Shown here: piece by piece, positions 21,253 to 31,987 of the stretch
How positions within the stretch are numbered: position 1 is the stretch's first letter
Layout: every line of letters begins with the position of its first letter
DNA from: Lathyrus oleraceus
Lineage: Eukaryota > Streptophyta > Magnoliopsida > Fabales > Fabaceae
Length of the DNA stretch: 64,000 bases
Direction of reading: 5' to 3'
NCBI RefSeq assembly: GCF_024323335.1
Contig: NC_066585.1
Location: 178,997,149-179,061,148 of the forward strand
The notes under the pieces: generated by a model
Databases searched by the model: none
Told to the model about the DNA's origin: nothing
What the model saw: only the letters and a program-made list of their open reading frames with translations
Translations under genes and position numbers: made by a program

Positions 21253-24178
21253 ATGGATCATCTGGAACAAGAGAACCGCGAGCTGAAAGAGGAAGTGACC
21301 AGATTAAGTGCCTTGATGGAATCATTCATGGCTGCCCAGAGCCAGTCTTCTCCAACACCTTTAACTCCTCCCTAGAGGACAGTCATCTCTGAGATTGTCT
21401 CCTCGACTGTGCCTGCAGCCAGTGCACACCTTGCTCCAGCGTCCATGCCAGCCGAGTTCCCGTGGGGGATGCCTCCCAATTTCATGCCCGAGGGTCCTGC
21501 TCCCACCTTTGCTTCTATGCCGGCATCTAGCCCGGTCCTTGTTGTTCCTCCTCCTATCGTGCAAACTCTGCCCAGAGTAGACGACACCATCTATCATTCT
21601 GAGCCGTCCGAGGGCCCAGATGTCTATGAGAAGATAGACGATATGAATGATCAATTTCTTGAGCTTCGCAAGGAATTGAAAACTCTCAGAGGAAAGGATC
21701 TTTTCGGCAAATCTGCTGCCGAACTCTGCTTGGTTCCTAATGTGAAAATCCCTGTAAAATTCAAGGCCCCTGACTTTGAAAAGTACAAAGGAAATACATG
21801 CCCTCTCAGCCACCTGGTCATGTATGCCAGGAAAATGTCAACTCAAACCGACAATGACCAACTGCTCATCCACTACTTTCAGGACAGTTTATCCGGCGCT
21901 GCTTTGCGTTGGTACATGGGTTTAGACAGTGTGAACATCCGATCCTTCAACGATCTTGGCGAGGCCTTCGTCAAGCAGTACAAGTACAATGTGGATATGG
22001 CTCCCGATAGGGATCAATTGAGGGCCATGTTCCAGAAGGACAAAGAAACATTCAAAGAGTACGCCCAGAGGTGGCGAGAGGTGGCAGCACAGATCGTGCC
22101 CCCATTAGAAGAGAAAGAGATGACTAAGATCTTTTTGAAGACCTTAAGTTCTTTTTATTATGAGCGGATGATTGCTAGCGCTCCTTCTGACTTCACCGAG
22201 ATGGTGAATATGGGGATGCGTCTAGAAGAAGGGGTTAGAGAAGGACGTCTAATCAGAGAAGAAGGCTCTTCTGCCAAACGTTATGGGGCGTTTGCAAATA
22301 AGAAAGATGGAGAGGCACATGCTGTGACCTCTCATGTAAAACCAAGAAGACCCTCTGTGAGGAGGAAGACCGTGTGTGCCGCTGGTAACCAGCACCAGGT
22401 GGCTCACATAGCACCTGTCTTCAGAGATAATCAGCAGTACCAGCAACACAACAACAATCAGCAACCACATCAGCAATATCAACAACAACAGCACCGTCCG
22501 CAACAGCAGGCCTACCAGCCTCGAAACAGTAATCAAACCAGCACGAGTTACGAAAGGAAAAGGGTCACCTTCAATCCTATTCCAATGATGTATGCAGAGT
22601 TATATCCCTCTTTGATAGAGAGGAAGTTGATTACTCCGAGAGACCCACCGACTATACCTGCTAACCCCCAGTGGTGGTATAAGCCCGAATTACACTGTGT
22701 TTACCATTCTGGTGCTCCCAGCCACGACGTGGAGAATTGCTACCCTTTGAAGACCAAGGTTCAAGACCTTGTGAGGTGTGGTATTTTGTGTTTTGAGGAC
22801 GTAGGTCCTAATGTGAAGAAGAACCCATTGCCCGAGCATGGGAAATCTGTCAACATGGTCCAGGGATGCCCTGGCAAATAGAAAGTCAAATATGTCAGCC
22901 ATATTCGACAGTCTCTGGTCGAGATGCATCGTTTGATATGTGATTATAGTCATTATGAACATGACCATGATAGATGCCGAGTATGCTCTGTTAATCAGAG
23001 AGGTTGTTGTCAGGTGCGCAAAGATGTTCAAGAAATGCTGGATGAAGGAGTCATTGAGATCCTTAAGAATAGGAATGTTGATGAAGATGAGCCCGAAGTC
23101 AACGTGATTTCCCCGGTATTCCGGATACCTGAGCCTGTTATCATCAAGTATGATGGTAGCAAGCAGAAGGCTTCCCCTGCTCTTATCATTAAACCAGCCG
23201 GACTAGGACCTTACTCCTCCGAAAAGGCAGTTCCCTATCGCTACAATGCTGTAGCAGTGGAAAATAGGAAAGAGGTGTCCTTGCCTTCTTCGTCTGTTGT
23301 CAGTATTGCTGATGTTAGCGGTCTGACACGTAGCGGTCGTGTATTTTCAGCACCGCCAAAGCCCCAAACTAATGATTCTGTTGAACGTCCGATTGGGAAT
23401 GCTGTGAGCACTCCGAATCTGGCACCTGTTGTTAAGCCCTCCTTTGCATCAAGAACTCCTGCTTCTGTTGGCCCAAGCGGCAATGTGAAAGAAGACTATG
23501 ATGAGATGCTGAAGCTCATCAAGAGAAGCGAGTATAATGTATACCAGCTTCTACAAACGCCATCCAAAATATCGGTGTTATCATTGCTTTTGGATTCAGA
23601 ACCACACCGAGAGGCTCTGCAGAAGGTTTTGGATGTGGCATATGTGGATCACGATGTCACGATAGAGCAATTCGATAGCATTGTTGCAAACATTACTGCT
23701 TGTAACAATTTGAGTTTTTGTGACTCTGATCTCCCCGAGGAGGGAAGAGACCACAACTTGGCATTACATATATCTATGGGCTGTAGGGACGACGCCATGT
23801 CCAATGTGCTGGTGGACACTGGGTCATCACTGAATGTATTGCCAAAATCCACTCTCTCAAAACTATCATATCAGGGGCCTCCCATGAGGCAGAGTGGAGT
23901 AGTTGTGAAGGATTTTGATGGGTCTCGCAAAACTGTGATTGACGAGGTTGATCTCCCAATCAAAATTGGACCAAGTGATTTCCAAATTACCTTCTAGGGT
24001 ATGGACATTATCGTATAACTGTCTCCTAGGCAGACCATGGATTCACGAGGCGGGCGCCGTGACATCCACTCTACACCAGAAACTGAAATTTGTGAAGAAC
24101 AAGAAGTTGGTGGTGGTAGGTGAAGAAAAGGCTCTCCCGGTTAGCCATTTGTCTTCCTTCTCTTATATAGATGCTGAG
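21253..24178 (+). pseudogene. Gag-protease polyprotein of element 1, broken
   Basis: From the Met at 21253 one frame runs through an amino-terminal coiled coil (MDHLEQENRELKEE), a Pro-rich linker, a Retrotrans_gag domain (about 21720-22240), a Gln/His-rich spacer (22430-22540), a zinc-knuckle-like CVYHSGAPSHDVENC (about 22695-22740), the TRSGRVF linker (23326) and an aspartic protease with DTGSSLNVLP (23816). In-frame stops occur at 21373 (TAG), 22879 (TAG) and 23995 (TAG), and a small deletion shifts the frame near 24010; the following CLLGRPWIH block is in the next frame. The frame is cut at 24178 by the LTR of element 2. Gag would form the particle and the protease would mature it. Confidence 0.85.
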
Positions 24179-25315
24179 TGTAAGACCCCAATTTTGTCCC
24201 TAAGATCCCTCATGGCATCATATCATTGCATTGCATAGCCTCAAGGATCATTGGACACCTTGCTTCCTTCCCTGTGGATGGGATCTTTCTTGAGAGTGGT
24301 TCTTGATCACCAAGCATTTCTTTCATTTGTATATCATTGCTTTTCTTTTAATCACTAACCAAAATGTACAAAAATATGTCATTAACCTTTGTTACTTGCA
24401 GCTTAAGCAGTCAACAGGTCAAGGCAATTCAAGTGAATCCTTTGTGTAAGAAATGAGGTTTCCTTTGAGATTTGGATCATGTGATCATTATATTGAGCTT
24501 ATGTGAGCTATAGGTTCATTGTGAAGCAAATTCCCCAGGTGGTTGAGGCCCAAGTTCATCAGAACATTTTCAGGTCATCTAAAGGCCTATGCCAGTCAAC
24601 TGAAAAGTCAACTGTGGGTTTTGAATTGAGAAATTGAGTTTCTTCATCCCATTCATGTTCCAACAATGCTTATTCATCATGACAAACATTAACATTGAAG
24701 AATTTGAAGCCAGTACAAAAGTTTCCAAAAATGGAAAGTGACCTGTAATTTCAAGTTTCCAAAAATGGAAAGTTTTTGGTCCAACTTCAACTCAACTTTC
24801 CAACATCAAAGAAGCTTCAAATGAAATTTTGTCCAATATGAAAGTTGAAGATCTCTCTCTCTCCCATTTCCAAAAAGTCCAAGATCATGAGCATCTGATG
24901 AATGGTTGAGGAGATATGATCAAATCATTGCCAAGTGTGCATGGAACTTCAAAAGGCCATAACTTTTGACTCATAACTCCAAAATGAGTGCCTCTTTTTG
25001 CATTTTGCTATTCATGACCTCTACTTTCCAAATCAGTCATCACATTGCATAAAAATTCATCACATGATCATTTGTTCTTTCATGACTATTTTGGAGGGAT
25101 AATGGCAAATTTAAAATTGGTGCATTGTATGGAGAAAATACCATTGTCAACATGTGCATGAGAAGATTTTGAGTGAGTTTGAGCTCCCATTTGGTATTGT
25201 TCACGTCCAAATGCTCCATGCACCACCAATTTTGCAAAATTTGCCATACACCTCATTCTCCCTAATCTCTAATTAAACAATGCCTAATTACATTTTCAGT
25301 AGGATTAACATGTCA

Positions 25316-25323
25316 TATAAATA
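25316..25323 (+). promoter_or_regulatory. TATA box of the element 2 LTR
   Basis: TATAAATA in sense orientation about 1.1 kb into the LTR. The LTR of element 3 has a TATA-like sequence at the equivalent place. Confidence 0.55.
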
Positions 25324-26172
25324 CTAAATCCTAACAGAATTGTTCATTATTCACCATTTCTAGATCTAAAACTTTTTCCCTCCAAATTTTCTCTCAATCC
25401 AAATTCAAAATTCTTCCACATGAGCTAGCTATTTTCTTCCTTATTCTTGTTCTGTGATATTGATTTGGTGTAGATCAAGCCTTGGATCATTGAATTCGAG
25501 CAGAAATCAAGCATGGCAAGTTCATGAAGGTGAAGATGGAAGCTGATTGTTGAGCAAGATCTAAGCTGTTCCAAGCCTCAATTCATTCATCAAGCTTCAT
25601 AACAAGTGATCAGGAGTGGATTTGCACACGTGCCAAGCCTTGAATCACCAGATTTCATTGTTCTGCTCTTCAAGAGGTAAGAACTCGAGCCTCTCAATTC
25701 TTCAAATAATTGCCATAAAATTGTAGATCTATTCTTGCTGATTGATCTGATATAAATTTCATGTGATTTGGTTAAGAAATGGCTGAGATATAGTGAATTA
25801 AAGTTTGACATGACAAAATGTTTTGCATCAATTCTCTTGATCCATGGTTGTTTGGATGAAATGATGCTCGATCCGTAACCTACATGCGAAGAGCTTTCAT
25901 TTGATATAATTTTTATTGAAATCTGAAAAAAAAATTGCATGACATTGTTATTGCTCCGCCGTCTTCGCGAGGAAGACGGTTGTTTCCGCCATGATGACCG
26001 TCGTCTGCAACTTATGTTGCTGGCGCTAGGGTTTTGTGATTCAGATGCCACGCGAGCGCTTACATAGAAAAATGATAGGCCCTCGCTGCTTTGACTTCGC
26101 CACGAATATGCTTGACTCGCTGACTGGATATACCAACGCATAAATGAAACTCCGCGTTTTGATTCCTTACAC

Positions 26173-26183
26173 GGTTCGATTCC
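26173..26183 (+). promoter_or_regulatory. Pol III B-box-like motif in the element 2 LTR
   Basis: GGTTCGATTCC is a perfect match to the B-box consensus GGTTCGANNCC and is followed by CAGCG. The same GTTCGATTCCCAGCG block lies in sense orientation in both LTRs of element 3. I see no convincing A box or complete tRNA fold. Confidence 0.4.
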
Positions 26184-27945
26184 CAGCGGTAGTTGTTTTG
26201 GATATTATTTGTTCCCAGCGCCTTGACCTACTTCGATTCCAGCCTGAAGCGTTTTTTTCAAATTAATTCATCATTTTAACTTTCCCTCCATATTTTCCTA
26301 TGCATGTTTCATTTTATTTCAAATATTTTTGTCAACTTCAAAAATTCATATCAAATTGAAAAATGATCCATTTAATTCCAGGTTTTTGCTACATGATCAT
26401 ATGTTTGCCTATTATTTTTTGGTAGTAATTTCATGATTTTATCACTTCTGGAATTTGAATTGTGATTGATCCTTTGGACATGTATGCTTATGTGACCTTG
26501 CTTCATTCTTTCTATTGTGAAATGCTCAATAATGATCCAATTGCCATGAAATTTTACACACTGATTCCCAACATGTTGCTTGACCTTTGAGGCTTGATTG
26601 TGCATTTTTACCATTTTCATCTCCGTTTTAGACACATGGACATTGTTGTGCAACATTTGGTGCCACATTCTTGGTGTCTTACTTGTGCATTTTTATTTCT
26701 AGGTCAATTGAACTCTGTTGATTCTGATTTTTGGCATGGTGATTATGTTTGACATGTTGTGTGATCATAAAATTTTCCAGAATTGTTTGAGTCATTTCTG
26801 TTTTAATATGGAATTTTGATTCTAAATGATCAATTGTGTGCTTTGAAATTGCCTTTGTCTTCTCTTGCTCACTACATGACTTTGCTTAATGATTTTGATT
26901 TGGTTCTTTTTAGGATATGTTCCTACTTGTTTAAATGTGATTCATGTTGAATTTTAGCTTCTGTTTTGACTTTTTGCCCTACTTTTGACCCTAGGCTTTG
27001 CCCTAGGGGTTTGAACTCACAATTTGAGCTTTGCATTTCAGGTTTCAAGCAATTAGCCACATTGGTTGATATGATCTCATCACTTGAGATACAAGTTATT
27101 TTGGTTGACTAACCTTGCTGTTTTGTAGGTCTTTTGGATGGTGAATCAATTTAGTTTGCTTGCATCTTATGCCTTGCACCATTGTTGTCTGATATTGGTT
27201 GTCTGACTGTTGTTGATTGTTTGATTTGTCTGAATGTAAATATTGACTGGTTTAGCTTTTCTTACAGGTACTTTAGCCTCTTTAACTCATTATTTGATGT
27301 GCTTTGCTTTGCTTGTGGTTGGCATACCACTTAGGTAACTTCTTTTCTCCATGTAGTCTGGAAGACCTGCTGTTTTTGGCAGGCACCTGTCTGAAGCCCT
27401 CCTTAAGAGGCCATGTATTTGTTTGTTTAATTTTGTGCTAAAGACCTCAATGAGGCATGGTTACATAAAGACCTCCTAAGTGAAGAGGCATTGGTAGATA
27501 AAAGGGATGTGCAATCCATCCCCTGCTATTCAGTTGAGTCCTTCATCTTGCTCACACTGTGTGTTGACGCATTTTGAATAAAAACCCAAAATCTTGTACA
27601 TAGAGTCAGTCATTATGGAATAGAGTTCCTCATTCTGGACTCCCACACATTCTTTGATTCAAGCTCACCCCGGCCCGGGTTAAGAGCTGTGAGGCATAAC
27701 CCTCATCTCCCATTTCATCTGCTCACCCTAACTCTCAATGTTAGAGGTTAAGAGCCTGACACCCCTTCCAGTATTTGGCTTGTTTGTCAAGGTCGATATG
27801 ACCCCTTGACTAAAGCCCAACCTTGTATGAGCCTTTTGATTGTGTCTAGAGTGTGCTAATTGATTGATTGTTTGCTTACTTGTGCATCCTTCATGTTGCT
27901 TTTGCATATTGTTTGATTGCTTTGCATTTGTTATTTGCTTTATTT

Positions 27946-28305
27946 GAGGAGTCAGATGTAAGACCATTGATTGGCTATCTGTTTCCTGTTCCATTTGGGG
28001 AGCTGGATATAAGACCATTGATTGGCACTCCATTACCTATATTTGTCTTGTTTTGAGGAGTCAGGTGTAAGACCATTGATTGGCTATCTGTTTCCTGTGT
28101 TATATTTCTTTGTGGAGTCAGATGTAAGACCATTGATTGGCTATCTGTTTCCCATGTTGCTTTGTGGAGTTGGACGTAAGACCATTGATTGGCACTCCGT
28201 TTCCCATTTGTTTTTGGAGTTGGACGTAAGATCATTTATTGGCACTCCGTTTCCCATTTGTTTTCGGAGTTGGATGTAAGACCATTTATTGGCAATCCAT
28301 TTCCA
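27946..28305 (+). repeat. LTR tandem repeat, 7 units of about 50 bp
   Basis: Seven degenerate units, each with the core GTAAGACCATTGATTGGC preceded by GGAGT(C/T)(A/G)GA and followed by a CTATCTGTTTCC- or ACTCCGTTTCC-like end. The element 3 LTRs have the same unit three times in reverse. Confidence 0.9.
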
Positions 28306-29340
28306 GTTTTGTTGCTCCTTGAACCTGCTTACTTGCTTATTGCTTTAATGCCTATTCCAAAGGATGGTACTTGCTTGGATCATCTACATATGATCTCAAG
28401 AGAGGAACTCCTAATGAAGTTTTACTCCTCATCATCCCCACCTTTTGTTTCCTTACAACCTCCATTTGCATTTGTAACCCAAACCAGAAAACTTTTGTGC
28501 AAACATTTTCCATCTGTTTTCAAACTAGAAACCTAGGCCTTAAGCCTCTGATTTTCAAACTTCATTTTCACAATACTTCTTCTGAATTGAATCTAATGTC
28601 AACTTTGACCATCTTTGTGAATACTCATAATTGATTAATTTCACTCACTCAATTGCTCTTTGTGGCCCTTGTCCACTTCTTAATCAAGTCTTCATGCATT
28701 AGCCATAAATCTGAATTATCATAGTGGTTGATGTAAATCTCACCGCATCCTTAGTAATTGAATTGTAAGACTTCCATGCTTATTATAGGGTTAACCCCTC
28801 ACTAGCGTGTTGAAGCTGTTCTCACATGGTGGATTGTTGGTTCAGGTTGAGTTTTCTCCGGTTGATAATGAAAGACCTTAAGGCTCTTGTTTAAAATCAA
28901 TCCACTCACTTTTTGGAAATCTTTTAGCCGAACTACGACGTTTTGATCCTTATCTTTCATGAAAAGGTACGTAGGCAATGGGTTCATCCATTCAAACACA
29001 AAAATAATAAAAATTGTATATTCTTTTCTCATCCCTTCAATCAATGTTTGCACAAAAATATTTCATAAACAAATAATTTTACAACAAGTTGTGAAAAGAG
29101 GTTCCCTAGGAGTACCTAGGATGTTGTGGGTGCCTAACACCTTCCTACAACATAATTACCCCCTTACCCAGATCTCTGACCTTTTATTAGTTTTCTTTGT
29201 GTAAAACTTCTTAGGCTTTTGTTCGCTTTCTAGCCATTCCTTTGGATAAATAGAAGTGCGGTGGCGACTCTATCTTTGTATACTTTGCTTTTGATTTAGT
29301 CAATAAATCATAAAGTGACGAATACACCGCTATAGAAAAG

Positions 29341-29358
29341 TGGCGACTCTGATGGGGA
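29341..29358 (+). other. Primer-binding site, element 2
   Basis: TGGCGACTCTGATGGGGA, the same site as in elements 1 and 3 with a GAT variant before the G run. Confidence 0.85.
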
Positions 29359-30352
29359 GAAAAGTTTCCTAGTGGGTTTGCCTACTTTTCACAATTGTTG
29401 TGTTATATTGTTTATGACATATTTTTGTACAATTTGGGATTACTGTATTGTTTGTAATGCTTGAATTGCTTGATATATCAATTGCTTGCTTGCTTGGTGA
29501 TCTCTGTGAGATGAGTTCTATACTCGAACTCGAGTGCACCCTATGATAGGAGAATGGCATAGTCTCGTTGACTTGTGTGGAGTTATTCCTTAGCAAGTTG
29601 ACTTGCGAGTCCATTCACTTGGTGGAGGTCATGTTGGATTAATGATGTCACACAAGTCATTTGTGGTTAGGCATCATTCTTTCAATATGTGCCGTAGAAG
29701 CCAAGGACCTTAGTTTACCAAGCCCATCTTGACCTATTTCTAGGATGTAGTGCGGAGGTCGTTCAAATGTCAGATTTGATGCGATTGTTACGCGATACTA
29801 CACTCATAAGAGTCTCTCTTGAGAATATTTTTGGAATACGAGTATTCGTTCCTCCGATAATATTCGAAAGATGGGATGATGACTATGGGAACCTCTGATA
29901 GAACATGTTCGACAGGCTTAAACTGTAGTACACTCCCTTTGGGTGGTTCTTAACCGAGACTCCATGCTCGTGACTCACAACAAACCCGTGATTCATGGTT
30001 GATCCGTTCACACCTCCTTAATATCAATGGAACTTGGGTGTTGATAAGGTGTAAACCATAATCCACCAAAATGGATGATTGATATTAAGGATGGTTGAAC
30101 CGTTCGTGTATCGTTAATATCAATGGAACTTGGGTGTCGATAAGGTGAAAACCATAATCCACCAAAATGGATGATTGATATTAAGGATAATACGAGCTAT
30201 CCCATGACCTTTGTCTGGTGTGCTTTGCTTGATCCTTGAGTGTGATTGTTGCATTCATACATTCATGCATTCATCTGCATCCATATCATCAAAAAATGAG
30301 AAATTTTTTTCAAGGAACTTAAGGGGTTTCTTTGCAAAAATTTTCAGACATG
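29359..30352 (+). other. Untranslated leader of element 2
   Basis: Non-coding, closely parallel to 18605-19497. It differs mainly by a tandem duplication of the stem-loop segment. It ends at a GGAAAGACAAAGAA that corresponds to the ORF1 start of element 1. Confidence 0.75.
30005..30190 (+). repeat. Tandem duplication of the leader stem-loop (two units of about 103 bp)
   Basis: Two units, each running from a CCTTAATATCAAT-like arm to an ATTGATATTAAGG arm. The first unit has a perfect 13-bp stem (30016-30028 with 30078-30090); the second starts with CGTTAATATCAAT and so has a mismatch. Element 1 has one unit. Confidence 0.85.
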
Positions 30353-31080
30353 GAAAGACAAAGAATTATCCAATGAGATATTTCCAGATGCAATAAATGC
30401 TTAATATTTTCAAAGTTTGCAAATAAAAACCCTCGAGTTCCTCTGAAATAAAATCAATCATATGCATCAGCATTGCATGCATCATTTGCATAAGCAGGTG
30501 TCGTTCTCAGCCGCTGGTCCTATGATCTGACTGTGTTGCTCTTCATTTATTTTGAAGACAAGCTGACTCATCGGTACTACACCAGAGCCAACTCTTCTAG
30601 ATTGATGGATCATCTTGAGCAAGAGAATTGCGAACTCAAAGAGAAATCACCAGATTAAGTGCTTTTGATGGATTTATTCCTGGTTAGCCACTTGTCTTCC
30701 TTCTCATACATTGATGCTGAGGATGAAGTTGGAACTCCTTTCCAAGCTTTATCTATTGCTGAGCCAATTGAGAAGAAAACTCCTTCATTTGCTTCCAATC
30801 GAGATGCGAAACTGGCCATTGAATGTGGTGCAGTTGCTGGTCTAGGAAAAATGGTTATGCTTGAAGACAACAAATCCCAGGCCGGCATTGGCTATTCTTC
30901 TGGGGTCTTCAATGACAAAGGGCTGTTCAAGAGTGGAGGTTTCATCCACGCCGATCAAGCTGAGGAAGCTGTTGCTATTCTGGAAGAAGATGCAGAGGAT
31001 ACTGACAATTTTGTCATCCTTGGTGGGATCTGCCACAATTGGGTCGCTGTGGATGTTCCTACAGTCATTCATAGATCAAA

Positions 31081-31344
31081 GTAATGATTCACTTTGTTTA
31101 AAAACCCTTCTCCCATGCCAAAAGGAGAAGTGATGACATTGTTGGCATCATATATACAATGATATTTCATTCAATAAATGCATGTTAAACATTTGTTTTT
31201 CCAATTGTTTTCACTTTTTGCTTTTTGCATGAAATTGGTGATCATAAAAAAAACCCTAAAAAAGCATAAAATCAAACTTTTCATCTGCATAATGATTGCC
31301 TTGTTTGATTTCAAAAAGCTTTTATATCCAAAATCATTATGCAG
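31081..31344 (+). other. Ogre protease-RT intron in element 2
   Basis: Donor AAA|GTAATG and acceptor TTATGCAG|GT; 264 bp with stops in all frames. Splicing joins ..VIHRS to KLILKPIEHND in frame. Ogre elements are known to carry a spliced intron between protease and RT; the homologous intron of element 3 is at 45217-45459. Confidence 0.75.
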
Positions 31345-31535
31345 GTTGATTCTTAAACCCATTGAACATAATGATCCAACGCCATCTCCCAATTTTGGGT
31401 TCCCTGTATTCGAAGCAGAGGAAGATGATGTTGAAGGGATTCCTGACGAGATTACCCGTCTTCTTGAGTATGAAAAGAAGATCATTCAGCTGTATCTTGA
31501 AAATCAGCAGAACAGTCAAACTGGGGCATTACAAA

Positions 31536-31628
31536 TGTAATAAAAATAAAAAAATCAAAAAAAGAAGAGAGGGGTGAAAAACAAAATCAAAAAAAAAAAA
31601 GAAAAAAAAGAAAAAAAAGAAAGAAAAG
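31536..31628 (+). repeat. A-rich tract at a deletion junction
   Basis: About 90 bp of A with scattered G sits exactly where RT, RNase H and most of the integrase are missing, joining the RT start to the integrase tail. Confidence 0.85.
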
Positions 31629-31987
31629 CATACCCTCAAATCCCTAGATTGACTGATGCTGAATGGATTCAATGTCGTTATGACCAGCTGAATTTGATTG
31701 AAGAGAAGCGATTGACTGCCATGTGCCATGGTCAGTTATATCAGCAGAGAATGAAGAAAGCATTCGATAAGAAGGTCAAGCCTCGTGTGTTCCGAGAAGG
31801 TGACCTCGTGCTCAAGAAAGTCTTGTCTTTCGCGCCCGATTCCAGGGGCAAGTGGACTCCAAACTATGAAGGTCCATATGTTGTTAAGAGAGCCTTTTCA
31901 GGCGGTGCATTGATGCTTATAACAATGGATGGGGAGGATTTCACTCGTCCTGTGAATTCAGATGCAGTCAAGAAATACTTTGCCTAA

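Larger units (their letters stand above)
13676..24178 (+). mobile_element. Element 1: Ogre-type retrotransposon, 5' part
   Basis: In order: 5' LTR (13676-18580), primer site (18587-18604), leader, ORF1 (19498-20949), gag-protease (21253-24178). RT, RNase H, integrase and the 3' LTR are not in the window, because element 2 is inserted in the protease-RT linker at 24178/24179. It is inactive, carrying several stops and one frameshift. It was itself inserted into the LTR of the older chromovirus. Confidence 0.85.
24179..29334 (+). repeat. 5' LTR of element 2 (5.2 kb)
   Basis: It begins TGTAAGACCCC and ends CCGCTATA, followed by GAAAAG and the primer site. Homology with the LTRs of elements 1 and 3 is visible over many blocks, for example the segment around 24850-24900 that matches 36590-36650 in reverse. 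It contains a seven-copy tandem repeat and a B-box-like motif (annotated separately). No coding frame in it shows a domain. Confidence 0.85.
30604..31987 (+). pseudogene. Fused gag/pol leftovers of element 2
   Basis: In order: the first codons of gag (MDHLEQEN at 30604, then a one-base loss and a stop); from about 30684 the protease-RT linker SHLSSFSYIDAEDEVG running open to 31080; an intron (31081-31344); the RT amino end (LILKPIEHND.., 31345-31537); an A-rich stretch; then the integrase carboxy end from LTDAEW (31650) through GDLVLKK, KWTPNYEGPY and a terminal VKKYFA (stop at 31985). No catalytic domain remains. The surviving pieces are those around the intron and the two ends of pol. It cannot make a working enzyme. 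Confidence 0.8.

Noticed and set aside
26162..26192. A tRNA gene in the LTR of element 2
   Set aside because: Only the T-arm/B-box part is recognisable; I could not fit an acceptor stem, D arm or anticodon arm.
13676..29334. LTRs at 13676 and 24179 as the two LTRs of one element
   Set aside because: They differ too much (very roughly 75-80% over the start), both are followed by a primer site and leader, and the sequence before the second is protease-RT linker and not a 3' UTR. They are 5' LTRs of two nested elements.
30362..30375. Loss of ORF1 in element 2 by reverse transcription of a spliced RNA
   Set aside because: The junction does not coincide with GT..AG borders in element 1, so a simple deletion is more likely.
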